Assembly: GCA_034435375.1 (NCBI GenBank)
Contig: DAOTXR010000011.1
Span: 1-64,000, forward strand
Length of the DNA: 64,000 bases
Source: DAOTXR01 sp034435375
GTDB taxonomy: Bacteria; Chloroflexota; Anaerolineae; Aggregatilineales; UBA3940
Direction of reading: 5' to 3'
In this document: one piece after another, positions 52,297-60,813 of the stretch
Numbering within the stretch: position 1 is the first letter of the stretch
How the letters are laid out: the number at the start of each line of letters is the position of its first letter
Position numbers and translations under genes: made by a program
Notes under the pieces: generated by a model
The model's input: the letters and a program-made list of their open reading frames with translations, nothing else
What the model was told of the DNA's origin: nothing
Databases searched by the model: none

Positions 52297-53733
52297 ATGT
52301 GGCACGAGTACTACACCCCAGCCACCCTCGACGAAGCGCTCGACTTACTGGGTGGGTATCGCCAGTCAGGGCGTATCATCGCCGGGGGTACCGATCTCAT
52401 TATCGAGCTTGACCGTGGACTGCGACCAGACGTACATGCCCTGATCGACATCACGCGCATCCCAGGGCTGGATGAGATTCGCCTGGCCGATGATGGCCTG
52501 ATTCATATTGGGCCACTGGCGACTCACAACCATGTCGCTGGCTCGCGCCTGCTCGTCGAGCGGGCATTGCCGTTAGCCCAGGCCTCGTGGTGGGAGGCAT
52601 CGCCGCAGATTCGCAATCGAGCGACAGTGGCGGGCAATCTGATCACCGCTTCACCAGCCAACGACACCATCACTCCCCTCGTAGCGCTCAAGGCGCAGGT
52701 GACGCTGCGCTCCATCTCAGGCGAGCGCACGATACCGCTCCAAGACTTCTATGTTGGTGTGCGCAAAACCGTGATGCAGCCAGACGAGATCCTGACCGAC
52801 ATCAGTTTCAGACCTCTAGACATACCCCATGAGCGGGGCATGTTCATCAAGCTGGGGCTGCGCAAGGCACAGGCTATCTCGGTCGTCAACGTTGCTGTGA
52901 TCGTGCGCTGTGAAGGGGATCAGGTAGTCGAGGCATGTATTGCTCAGGGAGCAGTTGCACCGAAGATCATCACCACGCCGCAGGCCGAGTCTTTCCTCAT
53001 CGGCAAGCCCTTGACATCAGAGGTGATCGGACATGCCGCCGAGCTGGCAGCGCAGGCTTGTACGCCAATCGACGATATACGCGGCACGGCAGCCTACCGT
53101 CGCGAAATGATCCGAGTGCTAACCCGCCGCGCCCTGACAGCCCTGCACGATGGAGCTGAGCGCGGTGAGTTACCGGATGAACCTGTCATGTTGTGGGGCA
53201 GCCATCAGGGGCGCGTGACACAACAGCTGCCGCGCAGCTTCGTCCACCGCAATGACGAGCCAATCGAAACGGTCGTCAACGGCCAGCACATGACCGTCCG
53301 CGGAGCCAATCACAAAACATTGCTCCGTATGCTGCGCGAGGAGGTCGGCCTGACTGGCACCAAGGAGGGCTGCGCCGAGGGCGAGTGCGGGGCCTGCACT
53401 GTGTTCCTGGATGGTATGGCGGTGATGTCGTGCATGGTAGCTGCTCCACGTGCACACCACGCTGAGATCGTCACTATCGAAGGGCTTGCCCAGGGCGAGC
53501 AGCTCCATCCGATCCAGGAGGCTTTTATCGAAGAGGGAGCTGTCCAGTGCGGCTACTGCACGCCTGGCTTTCTGATGGCCGGAGCCAAGTTGCTTGAAGA
53601 ACGTCCTGTCCCATCGCTGTGGGAGATCAAGCAGAGCATTACCGGCAACCTATGCCGTTGCACTGGCTACTATTCGATCCTGAGGGCAGTCGAGCGCGCT
53701 GCTGAGATTGCAGAAGAAAGGAGGACATTATGA
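52297..53733 (+). CDS. Molybdenum hydroxylase subunit: FAD and 2Fe-2S domains fused
   Basis: 478 residues. N-terminal CoxM-type FAD domain (IIAGGTDLIIEL, then PQIRNRATVAGNLITASPANDTITPLVALKA) to about 290, a linker, and a C-terminal 2Fe-2S domain from about 325 (EGCAEGECGACTV..VMSC, QCGYCTPGF..NLCRCTGYYSI). The FAD-then-FeS order is the reverse of eukaryotic xanthine oxidase. With the Mo subunit at 55869 it makes a complete enzyme in two chains. Its stop overlaps the start of a small membrane protein gene (ATGA). Confidence 0.87.
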   Translation: MWHEYYTPATLDEALDLLGGYRQSGRIIAGGTDLIIELDRGLRPDVHALIDITRIPGLDEIRLADDGLIHIGPLATHNHVAGSRLLVERALPLAQASWWEASPQIRNRATVAGNLITASPANDTITPLVALKAQVTLRSISGERTIPLQDFYVGVRKTVMQPDEILTDISFRPLDIPHERGMFIKLGLRKAQAISVVNVAVIVRCEGDQVVEACIAQGAVAPKIITTPQAESFLIGKPLTSEVIGHAAELAAQACTPIDDIRGTAAYRREMIRVLTRRALTALHDGAERGELPDEPVMLWGSHQGRVTQQLPRSFVHRNDEPIETVVNGQHMTVRGANHKTLLRMLREEVGLTGTKEGCAEGECGACTVFLDGMAVMSCMVAAPRAHHAEIVTIEGLAQGEQLHPIQEAFIEEGAVQCGYCTPGFLMAGAKLLEERPVPSLWEIKQSITGNLCRCTGYYSILRAVERAAEIAEERRTL

Positions 53734-54080
53734 GCTTTCAGAGACAGGAAGAAAAGAAAAAATCGGATCCCCTCCAGCCATTGCTCGGTTTCATTCTGCT
53801 GATTGTGATAGGCGGCTTGTCCTATCTGGCATCACCTTTCGTCCTGAACTGGTTGCAGACGACCAATCTGAGTCTGGGGATGCTGGGTCCAATTCTGCCC
53901 ATGACCCTCCCCCCTGAATGGCCGGAGATCGTAAAGCAAGGTCTGGTGACGGTCCTTCTCTTCATGGTAGGGTTCACAGTAGCTATGATCGTGCTGTTCT
54001 CCATAACAAAGCCCCCTAAGGGAGAGACCGACGTGTCAATGGCCGAGGTGAGGGCACGCAAAGGCACGAAGAGGCGCTGA
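53730..54080 (+). CDS. Small two-helix membrane protein in the hydroxylase operon
   Basis: 116 residues. Two membrane segments, about 17-41 (LQPLLGFILLIVIGGLSYLASPFVL) and 68-92 (VKQGLVTVLLFMVGFTVAMIVLFSI), with a Lys/Glu-rich N-terminus and a basic C-terminus (RARKGTKRR). The start overlaps the stop of the FAD/Fe-S subunit gene by four bases, so it is translated with it. It could anchor the hydroxylase, or the lipase-NACHT protein, at the membrane. Not recognised. Confidence 0.65.
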   Translation: MSFQRQEEKKKSDPLQPLLGFILLIVIGGLSYLASPFVLNWLQTTNLSLGMLGPILPMTLPPEWPEIVKQGLVTVLLFMVGFTVAMIVLFSITKPPKGETDVSMAEVRARKGTKRR

Positions 54081-54102
54081 GCATCTCAAATGGTAGGCAG
54101 TC

Positions 54103-55854
54103 ATGGAACGAACAGTCCCCAGAACCGACAGCGACGAGATCGACCTCTACATCCGCACGTACTACTCGCTGTTGCGCAGTAGCGGCGAGGTGGCCATTGA
54201 TGCGTTGATCGAGTCGCACACAGGTATGGACTCGCTGCTGCACAATCGGGCGCGCATCCCTGGCCTGGATGCCCCGGCGCTGATCTACGCCTCATTGCGA
54301 TTGCCAGACTGCCTCCGCAGCACCCGGTTGATCCTGCTAGGGCAGCGCAGCGCAGTCTTTGAGCGCTGGGGGTATCCTATCACCGCTTGGCAGCAGGTCT
54401 CGGCAAGCGCCCGGCGGCGGCGTGCTTACTACGATGGGGACAAGACACTGGCGCTGTACATCGCCAGCCGCTCTGACATTGACGACATCATTCCCTGCCT
54501 GGCGGCGTACCAAATCGAGTGGAACAAGCTCCATCGCCAGTTGTCTACACCACAAGGGTTGCGCTTCGTGGAGCATCTGCCGACTGATCGTCCGTTGAAT
54601 GAAGATGAGCGAGCCACCCTTGCTGCCGCAGCCGAGGCAAGTCTGGACGATATTGACCGGCTATGCGCTGCCTGGAGCAGCTCTTTGGTCCCGACTCTGC
54701 AGGCTATCGCCGCTCATCCCAAGCGGTTCAGTGTCCGGCTGCTGGCCGGCTCATTGACCGACTACCGCAAAGCAACCCGTCACTGGTGGCTGCACCTTCA
54801 GGATCGCACCCCCGGCATCGACTATGAGACGCGCCGTGTGTACTTTGTCAGCAGCAACACCCACAGTCTCGTCAATCTATGGTCAGGCTATGCACTGCGC
54901 CAGCGTGACGTGTTGACCGCTTACATGCGCGAAGTTGGCCACCGTGACCTGCTCGCCGAGTATGAGGACATTGAAGCCAGCGCTGTCCCCAGCAGCCGCG
55001 AGAACTTCTTCTACTACATCCTGAAAAAATACCTCCAGGTCGACGGCAGCGGGATTCGGTCTGAGCGTACCCGTGAGGAACAATCCGTAGGCATCCACCG
55101 CGTGACCCATGAACATGGCTTCGACCTCGATGCGCAGGTCATTGTCCTCAAGCAGGTCAACCCTGCTTGGATCGATCCACGCCTCTGTCTGCCAGAGATC
55201 GAGCTGCTGAGCCGCAGCGATGCCATCATCGTCAACATCGACTATCCCCTCGGTTTGGCGGCCTATGAGTTCCTGACCCGCATCGCCGAAGGCGTGGGAC
55301 AAATCGAGGGCGTGTATGTCATGGGTAAGTCGGCCACCCTCAATGGACGGGTCGGAGACATCATGATCCCAACCGTGGTGCACGACGAGCATTCGCGTAA
55401 CACCTACATGTTCGACAACTGTTTCGCAGCGAGCGATGTAGCGCCCTACCTGATATACGGCACTGTGCTCGACAACCAGAAAGCGGTCTCAGTGCGCGGC
55501 ACTTTCCTGCAGAATGCTCGTTATATGAGTGTCTTCTATCGAGAAGGCTACACGGACATCGAGATGGAAGCCGGGCCATATCTTTCGGCCATCTATGAGC
55601 TGATCCGGCCCAAGCGACATCCCTACGATGAGATTGTCTCCCTGCATCAGGCCAATTTCGACATCGGCATCATTCACTACGCCTCCGACAAGCCGCTGGG
55701 CAAGGGGCGCAGCCTGGGTGCAGGGAGCCTGTCCTATCGCGGTATGGATCCTACGTATGCCGCAGCCGTTGCCATCTTGCGGCGGATCATCAGCCAGGAG
55801 ATCGCTCGCATACGCCAGACACATTCCGACACCCAACCTCAGCCAATTCCATGA
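54103..55854 (+). CDS. 583-residue protein with a nucleoside-phosphorylase-like C-terminal half
   Basis: 583 residues. The N-terminal 330 residues are helical and unrecognised. From about 345 it resembles a nucleoside phosphorylase: IIVNIDYPLGLAAYEFL, VYVMGKSATLNGRVGDIMIPTVVHDEHS (404-431), VLDNQKAVSVRGTFLQ, and DIEMEAGPYLSAIYEL (485-500), where EMEAGPYL parallels the ribose-binding 'DMEA' of phosphorylases. The reaction is not established. Lying 14 bases before a Mo-subunit gene, it may act on a nucleoside or modified base of the purine route. ATG at 54103 has a weak ribosome site. Confidence 0.65.
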   Translation: MERTVPRTDSDEIDLYIRTYYSLLRSSGEVAIDALIESHTGMDSLLHNRARIPGLDAPALIYASLRLPDCLRSTRLILLGQRSAVFERWGYPITAWQQVSASARRRRAYYDGDKTLALYIASRSDIDDIIPCLAAYQIEWNKLHRQLSTPQGLRFVEHLPTDRPLNEDERATLAAAAEASLDDIDRLCAAWSSSLVPTLQAIAAHPKRFSVRLLAGSLTDYRKATRHWWLHLQDRTPGIDYETRRVYFVSSNTHSLVNLWSGYALRQRDVLTAYMREVGHRDLLAEYEDIEASAVPSSRENFFYYILKKYLQVDGSGIRSERTREEQSVGIHRVTHEHGFDLDAQVIVLKQVNPAWIDPRLCLPEIELLSRSDAIIVNIDYPLGLAAYEFLTRIAEGVGQIEGVYVMGKSATLNGRVGDIMIPTVVHDEHSRNTYMFDNCFAASDVAPYLIYGTVLDNQKAVSVRGTFLQNARYMSVFYREGYTDIEMEAGPYLSAIYELIRPKRHPYDEIVSLHQANFDIGIIHYASDKPLGKGRSLGAGSLSYRGMDPTYAAAVAILRRIISQEIARIRQTHSDTQPQPIP

Positions 55855-55868
55855 GGAGTGATTCTATC

Positions 55869-58082
55869 ATGGCCACCCGGATCGTCGGACGAAACGTGAA
55901 GCGTGTCGATGCATTGGGCAAGGTCACAGGGAGCACCATGTACCCCGGCGACCTCCGGCGTGAAGGCATGCTGCACATGAAGATTCTGTTCTCTGAACGC
56001 GCCCACGCGCGTATCCTCTCCATCGACACCAGCCAGGCAGAGGCCCACCCTGGCGTCGTGGCCGTGTTCACTGCCAAGGATGTGCCGCTCAACGAATACG
56101 GATTGATCATGCCTGACCAGCCAGTGCTGTGCGGGCCGAATAGCGCCAAAGAGGACGCAGATATTGTCCGCACCACGATGGACAATGTGGCGCTGATCGT
56201 GGCTGAGACCGAAGAAGCTGCCACGGCTGCCCGCGCCCTCATCCGCGTTGAGTATCAGGACCTGCCTGCCGTCTTTGATCCATTAGAGGCTATGCAGGAA
56301 AACGCGCCCCAACTCCACCGCAGTAAGCCCAACAACATCCTGACCCACTATCAGGTCCGTAAGGGCAACATGACAGCCGGCTGGCGCGAAGCCGAGGTGA
56401 TTGTTGAGGGTGTCTACACCACCTCGTGGCAGGAGCACGCCTATCTACAGCCCGAAGCCGGACTGGCTTATGTCGATGAGCAGGGCCGCGTTACCGTCGA
56501 AGTCGCTGGGCAGTGGACCCATGAAGACCAGGAACAGATTTGTCATGCCCTCGGTCTGCCGTCTGAGCAGGTACGTGTGATCTACCCTGCCATCGGCGGG
56601 GCGTTTGGGGGGCGTGAGGACATGTCAGTTCAGATCGTGCTTGCCCTGGCTGCCTGGAAGCTCAAGCGCCCGGTCAAGATCGTCTGGAGCCGCGAGGAGT
56701 CGATCAGAGGGCACCACAAGCGTCATCCAACCACGATCAAGGCCCGCTGGGGGGCTACCCGCGATGGCAAGCTAACTGCCGCCGAGGTCACCATTGTAGG
56801 CGATGCAGGAGCTTACGCCTACACCTCGACCAAAGTGATGGGTAACGCCACCGTGATGTCGGTTGGTCCCTACTTTATCCCCAACGTCAGTGTCGATACT
56901 TACGCGGTGTTCACCAACAACCTGCCGTCAGGAGCATTCCGAGGTTTCGGCGGCCCACAAGCCTGCTTTGCCGCCGAAGGTCAGATGAACAAACTGGCCG
57001 ATGCGCTCGGCATGGATCCAGTGGAGCTACGCCTCAGGAATGTGCTGCACGATGGCGATCTGACCCACCTCAGTACGCCGCTGCCCCAGGGCGTCACGAT
57101 TGAGCAGGTGGTTGAGGAATGTGCGCTCCAGAGCGGCTGGCAGAAGAGGAATCGCTCGTGGAAGCGCAACCATGACGCTCCTCCTGCCGATCCCGCCAAG
57201 AGGCGAGGGGTCGGCTTTGCCTGTGGTTTCAAGAACGTGGGGTTTAGTTTTGGCGCGCCAGAGCGCTGTGATGCGATCATCGAACTGCACGGCCACAGCG
57301 AAATTGAGGAGGTGGTTCTGCGCCACGCCGGCGCTGAAGTGGGACAGGGCGCACACACTGCCATGGCTCAGATGGCCGCCGAGGCAATCGGTGTGCCGCT
57401 GGAGAAGGTCCGGCTGGTAATGTCCGATACGGCAACAACGGGCAACTCCGGCAGCGCCTCAGCTTCCCGCATGACCTTCATGGCAGGCCATGCCATCCGG
57501 GGTGCGGCGGAGGCCGCCCTCCAGGCGTGGCATGACGAGGAGCGCCCGGCCATCGGCCAGTACACTTATCGACCACCCCAGACTACCGCGTTCGATCCGC
57601 AGACTGGCCAGAGCAACCCCAATTTTGCCTATGGCTATGTGGCGGAGACGGTCGAAGTTGAGGTGGACCTGGCCACCGGGCTGATCGAGATCCTCAATGT
57701 GGTATGCGCCGACGATGTAGGGCACGCCGTCAACCCGCTGCTGGTGCAGGGACAGATCGAGGGGGGAGTAGTGCAGGCTCAGGGCTACGCTGCGATGGAG
57801 CATTTCCAGATGCGCGAGGGCCATGTCCAGACGCCACTGCTGAGCACTTACCTGATTCCAGGTGTGCTAGATGTCCCACGCCAGGTTAAGTCGGTCATTC
57901 TGGAACACGCCGACCCGATTGGTCCCTGGGGCGTGCGAGGCATGGGTGAGATGCCCTTTATCCCATTTGCACCTGCGCTCGCAGCAGCGGTCCACGACGC
58001 CACCGGCATCTGGTTCGACAGCATCCCGCTGATCCCCGACAAGCTCGTGGCGTGCTTCCGCGAAGCTGGCCTGGGCGTTTGA
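55869..58082 (+). CDS. Xanthine dehydrogenase molybdopterin-binding subunit
   Basis: 737 residues. Mo-cofactor chain: VGRNVKRVDALGKVTGSTMYPGDL, AIGGAFGGREDMSVQ, LPSGAFRGFGGPQACFAAE (xanthine dehydrogenase rather than CO dehydrogenase loop), EVGQGAHTAMAQMAAEAIG, SGSASASRMTFMAGHAI and the catalytic Glu in WGVRGMGEMPF. With the FAD/Fe-S fusion at 52297 it forms a complete purine-type hydroxylase. Next to yqeB and yqeC it may carry the labile selenium cofactor. ATG at 55869 follows GAGGAGTG. Confidence 0.88.
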   Translation: MATRIVGRNVKRVDALGKVTGSTMYPGDLRREGMLHMKILFSERAHARILSIDTSQAEAHPGVVAVFTAKDVPLNEYGLIMPDQPVLCGPNSAKEDADIVRTTMDNVALIVAETEEAATAARALIRVEYQDLPAVFDPLEAMQENAPQLHRSKPNNILTHYQVRKGNMTAGWREAEVIVEGVYTTSWQEHAYLQPEAGLAYVDEQGRVTVEVAGQWTHEDQEQICHALGLPSEQVRVIYPAIGGAFGGREDMSVQIVLALAAWKLKRPVKIVWSREESIRGHHKRHPTTIKARWGATRDGKLTAAEVTIVGDAGAYAYTSTKVMGNATVMSVGPYFIPNVSVDTYAVFTNNLPSGAFRGFGGPQACFAAEGQMNKLADALGMDPVELRLRNVLHDGDLTHLSTPLPQGVTIEQVVEECALQSGWQKRNRSWKRNHDAPPADPAKRRGVGFACGFKNVGFSFGAPERCDAIIELHGHSEIEEVVLRHAGAEVGQGAHTAMAQMAAEAIGVPLEKVRLVMSDTATTGNSGSASASRMTFMAGHAIRGAAEAALQAWHDEERPAIGQYTYRPPQTTAFDPQTGQSNPNFAYGYVAETVEVEVDLATGLIEILNVVCADDVGHAVNPLLVQGQIEGGVVQAQGYAAMEHFQMREGHVQTPLLSTYLIPGVLDVPRQVKSVILEHADPIGPWGVRGMGEMPFIPFAPALAAAVHDATGIWFDSIPLIPDKLVACFREAGLGV

Positions 58083-58924
58083 CCGAAGCTGTGAAGAACA
58101 ACAGCCTGTTCAGCCACACCCGAATCGCCATTCGTGGCGGAGGCGACCTTGCCAGTGGGGTCGCCTATCGTCTTTTCAGGGCTGGGTTCCCAGTGTTGAT
58201 CACCGAACTGCCATGCCCTCTGCTTGTACGCCGCGCTGTCGCCTTTGGCTCAGCAGTCATCGAGGGAGCGATCACGGTCGAAGGTGTGACAGCACACCTA
58301 GCCAACAGCTTAGCCGAGGCGTTGGACATCCAGGCTCACGACGAGATCGCCGTGCTGGTTGATCCCGAAGGGGCTATGCTGGCTGAATATACCCCTGTGG
58401 TATTGGTCGATGCCCGTATGCTCAAGCGCGACCCTGGTCTCCATCCGGTACGGGCGCCGTTGATCATCGGCCTGGGACCAGGGTTCAGCGCTCCCCTGAA
58501 CTGCGACGCTGTGGTAGAGACCAACCGCGGCCACAATCTGGGTCGCGTGATCTGGGAAGGCGCTGCTGAACCGGATACGATGATCCCCGGCCACACCCTG
58601 AACAGGGCTTCGGACCGAGTGTTGCGTGCACCCATCGATGGCGTGGTGCACGGGCTGGCGCCCATCGGAACGGTGGTCGAGACGGGACAACCCGTCGCCC
58701 GTGTGAACGATCAGACAGTTGTCGCGCCATTCAGAGGCGTGGTGCGTGGGCTGGCTCACGATGGTCTGAAAGTCCAGGCCGGTGTTAAAATTGGTGATGT
58801 AGACCCTCGCGCTGAGCCGGCCTATTGTTTCTCTATCTCCGAGAAAGCTCTGGCAGTGGGGGGTGGAGTTATGGAGGCAATTTTCTTCCATCCGGCGGTG
58901 CGCGAACAGATGCGGCGGAAGTAA
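58079..58924 (+). CDS. yqeB: YqeB-family selenium-dependent molybdenum hydroxylase accessory protein
   Basis: 281 residues. Begins IAIRGGGDLASGVAYRLFRAGFPVLITEL and continues with the family's VLVDARMLKRD, LIIGLGPGFSAPLNCDAVVETNRGHNLGRVIWEGAAEPDT and a biotinyl-like C-terminal fold (RVLRAPIDGVVHGLAPIGTVVETGQPVARV). YqeB occurs with selenium-dependent molybdenum hydroxylases. The start is uncertain: TTG at 58079 overlaps the previous stop; GTG at 58091 is the alternative. Overlaps the next gene by one base. Confidence 0.8.
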   Translation: MTEAVKNNSLFSHTRIAIRGGGDLASGVAYRLFRAGFPVLITELPCPLLVRRAVAFGSAVIEGAITVEGVTAHLANSLAEALDIQAHDEIAVLVDPEGAMLAEYTPVVLVDARMLKRDPGLHPVRAPLIIGLGPGFSAPLNCDAVVETNRGHNLGRVIWEGAAEPDTMIPGHTLNRASDRVLRAPIDGVVHGLAPIGTVVETGQPVARVNDQTVVAPFRGVVRGLAHDGLKVQAGVKIGDVDPRAEPAYCFSISEKALAVGGGVMEAIFFHPAVREQMRRK

Positions 58925-60294
58925 TGAACCTAGCACAGGCGCTGGCAGTCCAGCCCGGTGATGTTGTCGCGTTTGTGGGAGCGGGCGGCAAGACGCACGC
59001 TATGTTTCGCCTTGCCAGCGAACTGGTAGCGCAAGGGCTACGTGTCTTGACCACGACGACGACTCGGATCGCCCAGTCTGAGCTGAGCCACGCGCCGTAC
59101 ACCGAAGCTCTTGGAGAGAGCATCCGGCCACCTGAAATGCTGTCCTCGCTGCTTGAGCAACACCGCCATGTCTTTCTCTTCACCCGGCTAGAAGACCGGC
59201 AACGCAAGGTACGCGGCATGCCGCCAGCATGGCTGGACGAAAACCTGGTTGGATATCCAGGCGTAGATGTGCTGCTGGTGGAGTCCGACGGGTCGAGACG
59301 GTTGCCCATGAAGGCCCCACTGCCGCACGAACCAGCCGTTCCGCTCTCCGCTAACGTGGTTGTGCCGGTCATTGGCTTGGACGTGTTGGGCAAACCCCTG
59401 GATGAGAAGCACGTCTATGGTGCGGACCATATTCGCAAACTGACCGGGCACCCGCTGGATGTGCCTGTCACCCCTGCCCTGGTGGCTGCTGCGCTGATGC
59501 ATCCTCGCCTCAGCCTCAAAGGAGTGCCGCCCGGTGCGCGCATCATGCCGCTGCTGAACAAAGTAACAGCCAAGACGTTGCCCCAAGCGCAAGACATCGC
59601 CCGCCGGGTTCTGACCGATCTGAACATCGAGCGTGTGCTGATTGGCGCAGTAAAGGAAAATGACCCTGTGTGGGAAGTACGGCGCAGGGTGGGAGCCATA
59701 ATCTTGGGCGCCGGGCAGTCACGTCGCATGGGTCAACCCAAACTGCTGATGCCCTGGGGTGACGGCTTGACGATGATTCGCCAGGTCTGCCAGCAGGTTG
59801 CTGCTTCTGGCCTGCACGAGATCGTCGTTGTGGCAGGGGAGGAGCGAGAGGCCATCCGCCAGCAGGTCGAGGGCCTCCCGGCGCGGGTTGTCTATAACCC
59901 GGACTATGCCGAAAGTGAGATGCTGTCTTCGCTCAAGGTGGGCCTGGCAGCGATCTGGTACACTAGCGATGCCTGTTTGGTCGTCCTGGGCGATCAGCCT
60001 TCCATCCAACAGACAGTTATTGCCGATCTACTCCAGGCTTATGCGCAGGGACGCGGGCGAATCGTGGCGCCGACCTACTATGGACAGCGAGGTCATCCTG
60101 TTATCTTCGACCGGACCTTGTGGTCCGCGATCCTGGACCTGCCTAGCAGTGCAGCCCCACGCGACGTGTTTCGTGTCAACCCAGACGAAGTTTATCACCT
60201 GGCCGTGGAGACCGACTCGGTGCTGCGCGATATTGATACGCCTGACGATTATCGCCGCGAGCACAGTCGGTGGGAGAGTCCTAATCCGGGGTGA
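58924..60294 (+). CDS. YqeC-MocA fusion: selenium/molybdenum cofactor maturation
   Basis: 456 residues in two parts. Residues 1-250 are YqeC-like (VVAFVGAGGKTHAMFRLASELVAQGLRVLTTTTTRI and DVLLVESDGSRRLPMKAPLPHEPAVP, ending NKVTAK). From about 255 there is a MocA/MobA-type nucleotidyltransferase (VGAIILGAGQSRRMGQPKLLMPWG, LVVLGDQPSIQQTVIADLL, GQRGHPVIF, DIDTPDDY). MocA makes molybdopterin cytosine dinucleotide. The fusion joins cofactor capping to the selenium-hydroxylase pathway. ATG at 58924 overlaps the yqeB stop (TAATG). Confidence 0.85.
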   Translation: MNLAQALAVQPGDVVAFVGAGGKTHAMFRLASELVAQGLRVLTTTTTRIAQSELSHAPYTEALGESIRPPEMLSSLLEQHRHVFLFTRLEDRQRKVRGMPPAWLDENLVGYPGVDVLLVESDGSRRLPMKAPLPHEPAVPLSANVVVPVIGLDVLGKPLDEKHVYGADHIRKLTGHPLDVPVTPALVAAALMHPRLSLKGVPPGARIMPLLNKVTAKTLPQAQDIARRVLTDLNIERVLIGAVKENDPVWEVRRRVGAIILGAGQSRRMGQPKLLMPWGDGLTMIRQVCQQVAASGLHEIVVVAGEEREAIRQQVEGLPARVVYNPDYAESEMLSSLKVGLAAIWYTSDACLVVLGDQPSIQQTVIADLLQAYAQGRGRIVAPTYYGQRGHPVIFDRTLWSAILDLPSSAAPRDVFRVNPDEVYHLAVETDSVLRDIDTPDDYRREHSRWESPNPG

Positions 60295-60330
60295 CATTGT
60301 TTTCTTGAAGTGGGGGAAGGGAGGGAGATA

Positions 60331-60810
60331 ATGGCTCAACGTTGGCAGCGTATGGTGATGATCGCCCTGGGCGCAGCCCTGGGAACTGTGGGAACTGTTG
60401 TTCTGGTGAGATGGCTTCGTGACCGTCAACAGGCAGTAGGGGGCGAGTCGAGGCTGACGGCTCTTCCCGTGCAGGCTATCACGCTACGGCCCGTAGGCCA
60501 ACACGCGATCCAGACTGTATCGCTGCCCCTCACCATCTCTGCGGACCCTGTGAAGTTCACCCGCCGTCAAAGAGGCACAATTCGCGTTGAGACGCTGCCA
60601 GGAGCCAGCTGCACTATCCACGCCCTGTATTCCACCGGAGCCAGTCCCGCTTCGCTGAACACCGAGCCTGTCACCGCTGACGGTCAAGGGCATTGCGAAT
60701 GGTCGTGGCTGATCGGGACCAGCGGCAAGTACGTCGAAATCGAGGTGCGGGCCTGGCTGGAAGGCTATGATCGAAATACAGTCCGGCTGCAAGTCCCCAT
60801 TAAAGACTAG
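60331..60810 (+). CDS. Membrane-anchored hypothetical protein
   Basis: 159 residues. One N-terminal membrane segment (about 7-27, MVMIALGAALGTVGTVVLVRWL) and a soluble beta-rich part (FTRRQRGTIRVETLPGASCTIHALYSTGASP..WSWLIGTSGKYVEIEVRAWLEGYDRNTVRLQVPI) that looks like an Ig-like fold. ATG at 60331 is supported by GGGAGGGAG; an upstream in-frame ATG at 60310 is weaker. It ends 3 bases before the end of the convergent glycosyltransferase gene. Function unknown. Confidence 0.6.
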   Translation: MAQRWQRMVMIALGAALGTVGTVVLVRWLRDRQQAVGGESRLTALPVQAITLRPVGQHAIQTVSLPLTISADPVKFTRRQRGTIRVETLPGASCTIHALYSTGASPASLNTEPVTADGQGHCEWSWLIGTSGKYVEIEVRAWLEGYDRNTVRLQVPIKD

Positions 60811-60813
60811 CGA

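Noticed and set aside
46459..58082. Selenocysteine (in-frame TGA) in the hydroxylases
   Set aside because: All Mo and Fe-S chains read through without in-frame TGA; the selenium suggested by YqeB/YqeC would be a labile cofactor atom, not selenocysteine.
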